Origin: Acidimicrobiia bacterium
Lineage (GTDB): Bacteria; Actinomycetota; Acidimicrobiia; Spongiisociales; UBA11373
NCBI GenBank assembly: GCA_029263095.1
Contig: JAJCYA010000002.1
Location: 1-32,510, forward strand
Direction of reading: 5' to 3'
Length of the DNA: 32,510 bases
This document shows, piece by piece, positions 1 through 7,464 of the stretch. The first letter of the stretch is position 1. Each line of letters begins with the position of its first letter. The position numbers and the translations under genes were made by a program. The notes under the pieces are model-generated. The model saw only the letters and a list, made by a program, of their open reading frames with translations, was not told where the DNA came from and ran no database searches.

Positions 1-1
1 G

Positions 2-76
2 TCGGGCTGGCCGGATTTGAACCGGCGACCTCTTGACCCCCAGTCAAGCGCGCTAACCAAGCTGCGCCACAGCCCG
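2..76 (-). tRNA. tRNA-Pro (anticodon GGG)
   Basis: The reverse complement folds into a full cloverleaf. The acceptor stem pairs CGGGCTG with CAGCCCG and leaves discriminator A at position 2. The anticodon stem CTTGA/TCAAG carries the loop CTGGGGG, so the anticodon is GGG (positions 39-41), decoding CCC and CCU proline codons. The T arm is GCCGG-TTCAAAT-CCGGC. A first base C and discriminator A are typical of bacterial tRNA-Pro. The window ends one base past the discriminator, so an encoded CCA cannot be judged. The gene lies 13 nt after the stop of the 41-codon microgene and may be read through from the der operon or from its own weak promoter. Confidence 0.97.
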
Positions 77-86
77 TGGCCGGGGA

Positions 87-92
87 ATGCTA
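87..92 (-). promoter_or_regulatory. Possible -10 box for tRNA-Pro
   Basis: TAGCAT fits TANNNT and sits 10 nt before the tRNA 5' end, overlapping the stop codon of the microgene. No good -35 hexamer is visible at 16-18 nt, so this is a weak call and read-through from the upstream operon is equally likely. Confidence 0.25.
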
Positions 93-215
93 CAGGAGCC
101 GGTCGATGAACCAGACCACGCCTTGGATGAGTCGCAGCGTCAGATAGGCGGCGGCCACTTCCACCAGCAACTTGAAGGTAAACGGAGCCTTCTCGTCGGT
201 TTCGGGTCGGTTCAT
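90..215 (-). CDS. 41-aa single-span membrane microprotein, translationally coupled to acyl-CoA carboxylase
   Basis: I do not recognise a family. The ATG (213-215) overlaps the TGA stop of the carboxylase gene in an ATGA junction, and the frame stays open for 41 codons to TAG at 90-92. The product has a short charged N-terminus (MNRPETDEKAPF) and then a hydrophobic or amphipathic stretch from about residue 13 to 38 containing VEVAAAYLTLRL and GVVWF, so it probably inserts in or lies along the membrane. There is no Shine-Dalgarno sequence of its own, so translation would depend on re-initiation. Actinobacterial carboxylase beta genes are sometimes followed by a small epsilon-subunit gene, but epsilon subunits are soluble and longer, so equivalence is not supported. 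It could also be a chance open frame; the overlap geometry and the hydrophobic composition argue for a gene. Confidence 0.6.
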   Translation of the reverse strand: MNRPETDEKAPFTFKLLVEVAAAYLTLRLIQGVVWFIDRLL

Positions 216-1741
216 ACCGGCGGGACGCCGTGGTGACGTTCCGAGAACGTCCTGTCCTTGTTGGAGGCATAGGCGAGTCGGGTGATCAGGTCGTCCCGCA
301 ACTCCTCGGGTTGGATGACGGCGTCGATGACGAGATCGGATGCCAGCCGGAGGAGATCGACGTCGGCCTCGTATTCGGCCCGCTTGTCGGCGATGAACGC
401 CTCGCGTTCCTTGTCGTCCTCGATCTCCTCGATGGTGTTGAAGAACACCGCATTGACCGCCGCTTCGGGGCCCATGACGGCGATCTCAGCGGTCGGAAGT
501 GCGATGGTGGCCTCAGGACTAAGGCCCGGTCCGGAAAAGGCGTACAGACCGGCTCCGTAGGCCTTGCGGACGATCACAGAGATACGAGGCACCGTCGCTT
601 CCGCGATGGCGGTCAGCATCTTGGCTCCGGCCCGAATAATCCCTTGGCGTTCGACCTCAGTCCCGATCATGAACCCGGGTACATCGGCCAGGAAGATGAG
701 AGGGATGTTGAACGCATCGCACAACCAGATGAATCGCGCAGCCTTGTCGGCGGAGTCCACGAATAGGACCCCTCCGAGGTGGTTGGGTTGCGATGCCACC
801 ACCCCAACGGGACGGCCTCCGAGCCGGGCGAGACACGTGATCACCTCGGGTGCGAACAGCTCCTTTACCTCGAGGATGCTGTCCACATCGAATATGCCCT
901 TCATGAATTGGTGCATATCGAAGCCGTGGTGGCTGTCCTCGGGGATCAACCCCGCCAGGTCGACCTCCTCGGTCTCCTCGAAATCGTAGAGAGGAGTCTC
1001 CGTCTGGTAGTCGGCTGGGAAGTAAGAGAAGTAGGCACGAGCCCAGGCGATTGCTTCGTCGTCGCTGTTGACTAGGACATCGCCGCACCCTGAGACGGTG
1101 CAGTGCATGCGGGCGCCACCCATCTCTTCCAACGTCGTCTCCTCTCCGATCACCATTTGGGCCATTCGGGGTGAACCGAGGTACATGGAGGCTCGACCCT
1201 CGACCATGATCACAACGTCGCAGAATGACGGGATGTAGGCGCCGCCGGCAGCACTCGGTCCGAACAGGCAACAGATCTGGGGAACCCGACCCGAGAGCCG
1301 CACCTGGTTCCAGAAGATCTTGCCGGCGCCGCGTCGTCCCGGAAACAACTCGACCTGATCCGTGATTCGAGCCCCCGCTGAGTCGACGAGATAGAAGACG
1401 GGCAGCTTCTCGTCGTATGCGAATTCCAGAGCACGGATGATCTTCTCGACCGTTCGGGCGCCCCAGGAACCAGCCTTGACCGTGGGATCGTTGGCGATCA
1501 CGATCACCGGACGACCATCCACCACTCCCCTGCCGGTCACAACTGCGTCGGCACCCAGTTGCTCTTCGGCGAGTGCATTTGCCAGGAGTCCGTCCTCGAC
1601 GAACGAGCCGGGGTCGCACAGGAGCTCGACGCGGTCGCGTACGAACATCTTGCCCTGTTCGACGAGGCGCTCGTGATACTTCTCCGGTCCGCCCGAGCGG
1701 GCGCGTTCCGATTCCGTTCTGAAGCGAGCTTCCTCAGTCAC
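212..1741 (-). CDS. Acyl-CoA carboxylase carboxyltransferase (beta) subunit
   Basis: This 509-aa protein belongs to the PccB/MmdA/AccD carboxyltransferase family, which moves CO2 from biotin-BCCP to acetyl-, propionyl- or another acyl-CoA in the cytoplasm. Visible hallmarks are a TVKAGS-type motif near residues 87-92, the acyl-CoA oxyanion loop GPSAAGGAYIPS at 161-172, and the C-terminal carboxybiotin-site region with YGAGLYAFSG near residue 400. Length is normal for the family (about 510-530). The GTG start at 1739-1741 lies in an 8-nt overlap with the end of der, which supports that start. No biotin carboxylase or BCCP gene is present in the window, so the alpha chain must be encoded elsewhere and the substrate cannot be assigned. 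The 41-aa microprotein follows through an ATGA overlap. Confidence 0.93.
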   Translation of the reverse strand: MTEEARFRTESERARSGGPEKYHERLVEQGKMFVRDRVELLCDPGSFVEDGLLANALAEEQLGADAVVTGRGVVDGRPVIVIANDPTVKAGSWGARTVEKIIRALEFAYDEKLPVFYLVDSAGARITDQVELFPGRRGAGKIFWNQVRLSGRVPQICCLFGPSAAGGAYIPSFCDVVIMVEGRASMYLGSPRMAQMVIGEETTLEEMGGARMHCTVSGCGDVLVNSDDEAIAWARAYFSYFPADYQTETPLYDFEETEEVDLAGLIPEDSHHGFDMHQFMKGIFDVDSILEVKELFAPEVITCLARLGGRPVGVVASQPNHLGGVLFVDSADKAARFIWLCDAFNIPLIFLADVPGFMIGTEVERQGIIRAGAKMLTAIAEATVPRISVIVRKAYGAGLYAFSGPGLSPEATIALPTAEIAVMGPEAAVNAVFFNTIEEIEDDKEREAFIADKRAEYEADVDLLRLASDLVIDAVIQPEELRDDLITRLAYASNKDRTFSERHHGVPPV

Positions 1742-3062
1742 GTGGACTCCTCTTGGTCCTCGTCCGTGCGATCAAGCGTATCGGCGAACCGAGGAATTCG
1801 TACTCGCCGCGCAACCGACCTTCCAGGAAGCGAAGGTAATCCGGTCCGAGTTCACCGCCCCGGACAAACAGAACGACCGTTGGCGGTTCGGTTCCCGCTT
1901 GGACCGCGTAGAGGATCCGAGGCCTGCGCCCCTTACGGACCGGAGGAGGGTGCGCCTCCTGGAGGCGCCGAATGAGTCGGTTCAACTCCGGCGTCGGAAT
2001 CCGAGTCCGGCGCGCCTCCAGTACTGCTGCAACCGCCGGTCCGATCCGCTGGATCCTGGATCCGGTCAGCGCCGACATACGGAGCACGGGAGCCCAGGAG
2101 ATGAAGGCCAGCCGATCCCCGACCCCGTCCTCCACCCACGACTTGTCCTCCTCGTCGGCAGCGTCCCATTTGTTGAGAATCACCACCACTCCAGCACCGG
2201 CCTTTGCAATCTCCTCGGCGAGTCGTTGCTCCTGGTGCGTCACACCCTCGGTGGCGTCTACTACGAACAGCACGACGTCGGCGGCCTCGAGTGCCTGCTT
2301 GGCTCGAATGACCGAAAAGAACTCGGTGTCGTCGTCGACTCGCGAACGACGCCGGATGCCGGCGGTGTCGTACATGGTGACCGTGAGACCGTCGAGGTCG
2401 ACCACTGCGTCGATGGGGTCGCGGGTTGTCCCCGGTACGGGGCTCACCAGAACCCGCTCGGAGCCGAGCAGCTTGTTGAGAAGAGTCGATTTGCCCACAT
2501 TGGGGCGACCCACAATGGCGAGCGTTGGCTGGTCGGGTTCGAGATCGGAGTCTTCGATCGGCGCCGGTGGCAGCCCGGAGACGATCTGGTCGAGCAGATC
2601 GCCGACGTTGCGTCCGTGGAGGGCGCTGACCGGGTTCGGCTCTCCAAGGCCCAGGGTCCACAGATGCGAGAGATCGGCTTCCGCGGTCGGCCCATCGGCC
2701 TTGTTGGCGACCAGCAAATGAGCCAAACCCGAGGACTGGACGAGGCGGGCTATCGCCCGGTCATCTTCGGTGAACACGGTGGTGGCGTCGGCGACGAATA
2801 CGACCAGATCGGCGCCTTGCAGGGCTGCCTCAACCTGGCCCCGGATCCCCTCGGTGAGTTCGTCGCCTCCGACCTCCCATCCACCCGTGTCGACGATCAG
2901 AAAGGCGCGGCCGCTCCACTCGGCCTGGAACTCTCGACGGTCCCTGGTGACCCCTGGCTTCTCCTCAACCACGGCGGCACGGCGGCGCAGGACACGGTTG
3001 ACAAGCGTGGATTTGCCGACGTTGGGGCGTCCGACGATCGCGACGATCGGGAGAAGGCTCAT
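1734..3062 (-). CDS. der: Ribosome biogenesis GTPase Der (EngA)
   Basis: The protein has 442 residues with two tandem GTPase domains, the defining feature of Der, which assists late 50S subunit assembly. Domain 1 shows GRPNVGKS (11-18), DTGG (58-61) and NKAD (120-123). Domain 2 shows GRPNVGKS (185-192), DTAG (232-235) and NKWD (297-300). The remaining C-terminal part fits the KH-like RNA-binding domain. ATG at 3060-3062 places the first P-loop close to the N-terminus, as in the family. The gene diverges from ispH across a short intergenic region and overlaps the carboxylase gene by 8 nt, giving a der-carboxylase-microgene operon. In other actinobacteria der directly follows cmk; here the plus-strand ispH gene separates them. 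Confidence 0.97.
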   Translation of the reverse strand: MSLLPIVAIVGRPNVGKSTLVNRVLRRRAAVVEEKPGVTRDRREFQAEWSGRAFLIVDTGGWEVGGDELTEGIRGQVEAALQGADLVVFVADATTVFTEDDRAIARLVQSSGLAHLLVANKADGPTAEADLSHLWTLGLGEPNPVSALHGRNVGDLLDQIVSGLPPAPIEDSDLEPDQPTLAIVGRPNVGKSTLLNKLLGSERVLVSPVPGTTRDPIDAVVDLDGLTVTMYDTAGIRRRSRVDDDTEFFSVIRAKQALEAADVVLFVVDATEGVTHQEQRLAEEIAKAGAGVVVILNKWDAADEEDKSWVEDGVGDRLAFISWAPVLRMSALTGSRIQRIGPAVAAVLEARRTRIPTPELNRLIRRLQEAHPPPVRKGRRPRILYAVQAGTEPPTVVLFVRGGELGPDYLRFLEGRLRGEYEFLGSPIRLIARTRTKRSPRD

Positions 3063-3132
3063 GGCGCTAGCTGGCTCGGCAGCCGAAGGCGGATCACGCG
3101 AGGGAGGATAGGGGTCACGCCGGAGTCGTCCC

Positions 3133-3138
3133 TACCAT
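3133..3138 (+). promoter_or_regulatory. Candidate -10 box for leaderless ispH
   Basis: TACCAT fits TANNNT and ends 7 nt before the ATG at 3146, the spacing expected if transcription starts on the start codon itself. The ATG at 3137 falls inside this hexamer and lacks a convincing ribosome-binding site, so the box favours the second ATG. No strong -35 element is seen. Confidence 0.45.
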
Positions 3139-3145
3139 GCCGGAC

Positions 3146-4189
3146 ATGATCGATACCGTCCTCCTGGCGGCGCCGCGTGGGTTCTGTGCAGGCGTAGAGA
3201 TGGCGATCAAAGCATTGACGTGGATGGTGCGGGTGTTTCCGGCACCGGTGTACTGCTACCACGAAATCGTCCACAACGCCTCGGTGGTCGAGGGCTTCGA
3301 GCGGGCGGGGGTGGTCTTCGTCGAGTCGATAGATGATGTGCCGCCGGGTGCACCCGTCATGCTTTCGGCCCATGGGTCGGCTCCCGAAGTTGTCGCTGCC
3401 GCCCGGGAGCGCGGAGGCGTCATGATTGATGCGGTGTGTCCACTCGTTACCAAGGTCCACCACGAGGTGAAGAAGCGCGCCGCCGACGGCTTCGACATCA
3501 TCTACGTGGGACATCACGGCCACGACGAGGCCGTCGGCACGATGGCCGAGGCCCCCGAGGCCGTGTCGATCGTCGATCCCGATGAGGGACTCGACCGCTT
3601 CATTCCACGTGACCCGGGTCGCGTCGCGCTCGTAGCGCAGACCACGCTGGGTCTGTTCGAGTGGGAGTCGGTCCTGGACGATGCCAAACGGCGATTCCCG
3701 CATCTCTGGACCGCTCGTCGCAGCGACCTCTGTTACGCGACGACGAACCGGCAGGAAGCAGTTACCGCCCTTGCCAAACGATGCGATGTCGTATTGGTGG
3801 TCGGCTCCGAGAACTCCTCGAATACCCAAGCTCTCGTGCGAGTGTCACAAGCGCAGGGCACCCCCTCGTTTCGGGTGGACGGCCCGGAGGCTGTCGACGC
3901 GAGGTGGTTCACCGCCGCGGAGACGGTTGGAGTCACCGCGGGAGCATCGGCCCCCGACCAATCGGTGCGCGCGGTGATCGAGGCAGTGGGAGATATCGGC
4001 GGCGAGGTGCTGCGGGTCACAACGGAAGACGAGTACTTCCCCCTTCCACCCAGCTTGCGCACTCTCCTCGCCGCCCTGCAGGCTGTCGTCGAGGGTGGAT
4101 ACACAGCGCGCCTGCCGGGCCGTCCAGGCCTCCTGCAGGATGACCGATCCTGGGGAGCGGCAGAGGCGCTCGACGTCTTGGCGGACTGA
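3146..4189 (+). CDS. ispH: 4-hydroxy-3-methylbut-2-enyl diphosphate reductase IspH (LytB)
   Basis: This is the terminal iron-sulfur enzyme of the MEP isoprenoid pathway, reducing HMBPP to IPP and DMAPP. Counting from the alternative ATG at 3137, the three cluster cysteines are C17 (RGFCAGV), C101 (AVCPLVTK) and C199 (DLCYATTNRQ). Active-site residues include the His of EIVHN, the His of SAHGS and HDEAVGTM with the conserved Glu. I prefer the ATG at 3146 (347 aa, starting MIDTVLLAAPRG) because a -10-like TACCAT lies 7 nt upstream and homologues begin close to LLAAPRGFCAG. The gene is alone on the plus strand, divergent from der and convergent with cmk. Its insertion between cmk and der breaks an otherwise conserved block. 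Confidence 0.97.
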   Translation: MIDTVLLAAPRGFCAGVEMAIKALTWMVRVFPAPVYCYHEIVHNASVVEGFERAGVVFVESIDDVPPGAPVMLSAHGSAPEVVAAARERGGVMIDAVCPLVTKVHHEVKKRAADGFDIIYVGHHGHDEAVGTMAEAPEAVSIVDPDEGLDRFIPRDPGRVALVAQTTLGLFEWESVLDDAKRRFPHLWTARRSDLCYATTNRQEAVTALAKRCDVVLVVGSENSSNTQALVRVSQAQGTPSFRVDGPEAVDARWFTAAETVGVTAGASAPDQSVRAVIEAVGDIGGEVLRVTTEDEYFPLPPSLRTLLAALQAVVEGGYTARLPGRPGLLQDDRSWGAAEALDVLAD

Positions 4190-4219
4190 CGCCGCGAGTC
4201 GGCCTTCGGTCTCTGAGGT

Positions 4220-4252
4220 CGGGGAAGCGACGCCCGTTGGAGGGCTTCCCCG
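4220..4252. terminator. Inverted repeat between convergent ispH and cmk
   Basis: A perfect 9-bp stem pairs CGGGGAAGC (4220-4228) with GCTTCCCCG (4244-4252) around a 15-nt loop. It lies in the 90-bp convergent gap and could terminate transcription from both sides. There is no run of T on either side, as is common for GC-rich actinobacterial terminators. Confidence 0.55.
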
Positions 4253-4279
4253 GATGTGTACGAGATGACGGTCGGTTCT

Positions 4280-4924
4280 TCAGACCTTGCCGACCAGGTC
4301 GAGAATGCGGCTCACAACCTCGGCCACGGTCAGCGACCCGGTATCGATCGTGACGGCATCATCGGCCGGTCGAAGAGGCGATGCTGTCCGGGTCGAATCC
4401 GCAGCATCGCGCTGTTCCATCTCGTCGCGGAGTTGTTCGACGTCTGCGCCGGATGCCTCCGCATCTCCGGAGCGTCGATCGGCGCGGGTCGAGGCATCAG
4501 CGGTGAGGAACACCTTGACGGCTGCGTCGGGGAATACAACGGTCCCGATGTCGCGTCCCTCGACTACCGCGGCGCCGCCCTGGTCGGCCACCCACTGCCG
4601 CTGCATGTCCACCACCAGGAGGCGCACCAACGGATGAGCAGCGACGATACTGACGGCAGCCGTCACGTCGGGTCCCCGCAGACTCGGCGTGATGTCGACC
4701 TCGTCCAGCCAGAGCACGCCATCGACCACTGAGAGGCTTGCCGCCCTGAGAGCCGATAGCACCGCCGCCTCGTCCGCCGGATCGGCGCCATCGAGCAGAG
4801 CGATGTGGGTCGCGGCGCGGTAGTAGGAGCCGGTGTCGAGGTAGGCGACGCCGAGCGCAGATGCCAACGCGCGCGAGACCGTGCTTTTGCCCACACCGCT
4901 GGGGCCATCGATCGCTACGACCAC
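4280..4924 (-). CDS. cmk: Cytidylate kinase
   Basis: Cmk phosphorylates CMP and dCMP to the diphosphates. From the chosen GTG start (4922-4924) the 214-aa product begins MVVAIDGPSGVGKST, placing the P-loop GPSGVGKST at residues 7-15 exactly as in the family. GRDIGTVVFPDA, typical of Cmk, and an Arg-rich region with TRADRRSGD in the lid follow. A strong Shine-Dalgarno GGAGGA ends 3 nt before this GTG. An upstream in-frame ATG at 4957 would add 11 residues without a homologous role. The gene overlaps the 3' end of aroA by 10 nt and closes the scpA-scpB-rluB-aroA-cmk string. Confidence 0.95.
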   Translation of the reverse strand: MVVAIDGPSGVGKSTVSRALASALGVAYLDTGSYYRAATHIALLDGADPADEAAVLSALRAASLSVVDGVLWLDEVDITPSLRGPDVTAAVSIVAAHPLVRLLVVDMQRQWVADQGGAAVVEGRDIGTVVFPDAAVKVFLTADASTRADRRSGDAEASGADVEQLRDEMEQRDAADSTRTASPLRPADDAVTIDTGSLTVAEVVSRILDLVGKV

Positions 4925-6195
4925 ATGTCCTCCAGCACCTCGGCGAAACCGGGCCACGATACGTCCGCTGCTTCAAAGCCGGAGACATCGACCGCCGCCC
5001 GTCGGACGAGGGAGGCCACGGCTGCCGCCATGGCGATACGATGATCACCACGGGATTCGATCCGTCCCGATTCGAGCCGACTCCGTGGATTCGGCTCCAC
5101 GACGAATCCGTCGGAGGTGGCGTGGGCCTCGGCGCCTGCCAACCGAGCAAGTGCGACGCTTGAAGCGATTCGATCGGATTCTTTGACCTTCAGCTCGCTC
5201 GCTTCCGCCACCACAGTGCGACCAGCGGCGCCGGCAGCGACCACAGCGAGGAGTGGGAGTTCATCGAGTGAACGTGCAGCGAGATCGCCTCGAACCTCGA
5301 TGCCGGTGAGATCTCCCGCATCCACCGTGACAGTCCCGACAGGATCCCCCATGACCGTCTCTTCGGACTCGATGGTCACCGCGGCTCCCATCGTCTCGAG
5401 AATCTCGAGGAATCCGGTGCGCCCCGAATTCAGGGAGACACGAGGGGTGCAGATACGAGACCCTGGGGAGACGGCTGCAGCGGACCACAAGAACGCGGCC
5501 GAAGATGGGTCCGCCGGCAGTGAGACTTCAACGGGCGGGACCGGACCCGGCGTGACGACGAAGTCGGTGGCCGACTCGATGCGTCCGAGTCCAAGATGAG
5601 CCAGCCAGCGTTCGGTGTGATCCCGGAACCCTGGCGGGGAGACGATGCGTGTGGTTCCTTCTGCACTGAGGGCAGCGAGGGCAACGGCGGTTCGAACCTG
5701 TGCGCTCGCCATCGGGATCGAGACCTCGGCACCCACCAGCGCTGAACCCCGGATCCGGATTGGGGCGGTGCCACTCTCGCCGACCTCGATGTCTGCTCCA
5801 AGAACGGTCAACGGTTCGACCAGCCGCCGCATCGGCCGTCGCATCAATGATGAATCTCCAACCAGAGTGGCGCCGACACGACTGCCGGCCAGCGCACCTG
5901 TGAGAAGGCGCATCGTGGTTCCCGAATTCCCGCAGTCGAGTGGTGCAGCGGGCGAGGACCAGTCCGCGATCCCCGGCGAGCGGACGCGATCGCCTACGTG
6001 CTCAACCCCGAGTCGGTTCGTTGCGGAACGGGTCGATGCCACGTCGGCACCCGGAGAGGTGTTGGCGACCATGGAGTCTCCCCGCGCGATGGAGGCCAGT
6101 ATCAAGGCGCGGTGCCCCAGCGACTTGTCGCCCGGCGGGCTGACGGTCGCGCTGAAGGGCCCCGTGGGAAGGGCAAATGTTCGCGTGCTACTCAC
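4915..6195 (-). CDS. aroA: 3-phosphoshikimate 1-carboxyvinyltransferase (EPSP synthase)
   Basis: EPSP synthase joins phosphoenolpyruvate to shikimate 3-phosphate in the shikimate pathway. The open frame extends upstream into rluB, but the GTG at 6193-6195 gives 426 aa, essentially the E. coli length. It sits in an 8-nt overlap (GTGAGTAG) with the rluB stop. From that start the motifs fall in place: PPGDKSLGHR near residues 20-29 (substrate Lys-Ser pair at 24-25), DCGNSGTTMR (PEP loop), KESDRI, and RGDHRIAM near the C-terminus. The N-terminal extension of the longer frame is Arg/Ser-rich shadow translation of rluB and should be ignored. The S2 position of the PEP loop reads NSGTT rather than the E. 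coli NAGTA; I do not infer glyphosate behaviour from this. Confidence 0.96.
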   Translation of the reverse strand: MSSTRTFALPTGPFSATVSPPGDKSLGHRALILASIARGDSMVANTSPGADVASTRSATNRLGVEHVGDRVRSPGIADWSSPAAPLDCGNSGTTMRLLTGALAGSRVGATLVGDSSLMRRPMRRLVEPLTVLGADIEVGESGTAPIRIRGSALVGAEVSIPMASAQVRTAVALAALSAEGTTRIVSPPGFRDHTERWLAHLGLGRIESATDFVVTPGPVPPVEVSLPADPSSAAFLWSAAAVSPGSRICTPRVSLNSGRTGFLEILETMGAAVTIESEETVMGDPVGTVTVDAGDLTGIEVRGDLAARSLDELPLLAVVAAGAAGRTVVAEASELKVKESDRIASSVALARLAGAEAHATSDGFVVEPNPRSRLESGRIESRGDHRIAMAAAVASLVRRAAVDVSGFEAADVSWPGFAEVLEDMWS

Positions 6196-6907
6196 CGGGC
6201 GTACCCGCGGCGTAGATGGCCCGCACTTCATCGATCGACAGGTCGCGCCACTCCCCCGGCTTGAGCGAACGATCGGCGATCGGACCAAAGGCAGTGCGAA
6301 CCAGACGGCGTACGGGATGCCCGATCTCATCCAGCATCCGACGCACCTCACGATTGCGTCCCTCGGTCATCACGATCTCGACGAGAGCGCTGTCACCGTG
6401 GCGGTCGATCAATCGCGCCGATCGGGCCGCGGCGGGTCCATCGGCCAGTTCGACTCCCTCGACGAGGCGCCGGATGCTGCGGTCGGATGGCTTCTCTTCG
6501 ACCAGGGCGAGGTATTGCTTGGTGACACCGTTTCGAGGGTGAGTGGCGAACGCCGTTAGTGCGCCATCGTTCGTCAGCACCAGCAACCCCTCGCTGTCGG
6601 CATCGAGTCGCCCCACCGGATAGATCCGAGTGTCGAGCGGTACGAGGTCCACCACGGTCGTTCGCCCCTGAGGGTCATCGACCGTGCTCAGCACACCGGG
6701 TGGCTTGTTGAGGAGCACGTATACCTGGTCAGGCCGCAGCGGGAGGGGAATGTCATCGACCCTCACCTGGGCCACTTCCGGGTCGATCTTCTGACCGAGG
6801 TGGGCAGGCTCTCCGTCGACGGTCACGCGTCCGGCCTTGATCAAGTCTTCGGCGGCGCGGCGCGATGCGATCCCGGCGTGCGCTATCAGCTTCTGGAGTC
6901 GCTCGAT
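6188..6907 (-). CDS. rluB: 23S rRNA pseudouridine synthase, RluB/RsuA family, apparently starting with ATC
   Basis: The protein has an N-terminal S4 RNA-binding domain (about residues 2-60) and a pseudouridine synthase domain with catalytic Asp102 in GRLDADSEG. The GRNREVRRM and LNKPPG motifs are typical of the RsuA/RluB/RluE group. No ATG, GTG or TTG upstream of codon 22 is available in frame: the first is a TTG (6844) inside the S4 domain. Homologues start MERLQKVxAHAG. Here the codons read I-E-R-L-Q-K-L-I-A-H-A-G, the first being ATC at 6905-6907, preceded by a strong GGAGGA three nucleotides away. That gives 239 aa. The alternative is CTG at 6887-6889, overlapping the scpB stop as CTGA but cutting the first S4 helix. 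A sequencing error in ATG is also possible. Confidence 0.9.
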   Translation of the reverse strand: MERLQKLIAHAGIASRRAAEDLIKAGRVTVDGEPAHLGQKIDPEVAQVRVDDIPLPLRPDQVYVLLNKPPGVLSTVDDPQGRTTVVDLVPLDTRIYPVGRLDADSEGLLVLTNDGALTAFATHPRNGVTKQYLALVEEKPSDRSIRRLVEGVELADGPAAARSARLIDRHGDSALVEIVMTEGRNREVRRMLDEIGHPVRRLVRTAFGPIADRSLKPGEWRDLSIDEVRAIYAAGTPGE

Positions 6908-7464
6908 GGTTCCTCCGGTCGGAATGGCCGCTCGAGAACCTCGACTACGTCCGGCGGCGGCACGTGATCCGCCAGCGGAGGTAGCTCGTCGAGCGAGCGG
7001 AGCCCCAGTTTCTCCAGGAAGGTGTCGCTGGTCCCAAAGAGGATCGCCTGACCGGGGCCCGGTGCGTGCCCAACGATGTCGATCAGACCCCTCCTCTCCA
7101 ACGTCCGTAGTGCCTGCTCGGAGTCGACACCTCTGATGTCGGACACCTGGCCGCGAGACACGGGCTGGCGATACGCTACGACGGCCAACGCTTCGAGAGC
7201 AGCCTTGGAGAGCTTTGTCGCCGACGGGCTGGCGGCATAGCGCTCCAGGAAGGGGTGAAGGTCGGGTCGGGTGTATAGGCGCCAGCCACCTCCTGCTTCG
7301 CGCAAGACCAGACCGCTCCCGGCTCCCGACAGTCGTTCTCCCAGCTCGGTCAGGGCGTGTTGCACGTCACCGGGCGGGACCTCGAGAACCTCACTCAGCT
7401 CCGCAGACGGAACCGGAGACTCGGCTACGAACAAGATCGACTCGATCGCTGCAACGATGTCCAT
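6886..7464 (-). CDS. scpB: Segregation and condensation protein B
   Basis: ScpB is the winged-helix kleisin-partner subunit of the SMC-ScpAB condensin that compacts and segregates the chromosome. The 192-aa product starts MDIVAAIESILFVAESP, typical of the family, and carries the conserved LSKAALEALAVVAYRQPVSR and IRGVDSEQALRTLERRGLI stretches of the two winged helices. ATG at 7462-7464 overlaps the scpA TGA by one base (TGATG) and has GGGGAG upstream, so the eight extra residues of the longer frame are unlikely. Its 3' end carries the GGAGGA that appears to serve rluB. Confidence 0.95.
   Translation of the reverse strand: MDIVAAIESILFVAESPVPSAELSEVLEVPPGDVQHALTELGERLSGAGSGLVLREAGGGWRLYTRPDLHPFLERYAASPSATKLSKAALEALAVVAYRQPVSRGQVSDIRGVDSEQALRTLERRGLIDIVGHAPGPGQAILFGTSDTFLEKLGLRSLDELPPLADHVPPPDVVEVLERPFRPEEPSSDSRS

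Noticed and set aside
1899-3149. Long plus-strand open frame of about 416 codons opposite der
   Set aside because: It is the antisense shadow of der; high GC content keeps the reverse frames open. Its translation shows no family motif and has runs of Arg, Asp and Gly.
6196-6351. Upstream extension of the aroA frame
   Set aside because: It is out-of-frame rluB sequence; the GTG at 6195 gives the family length and motif spacing.
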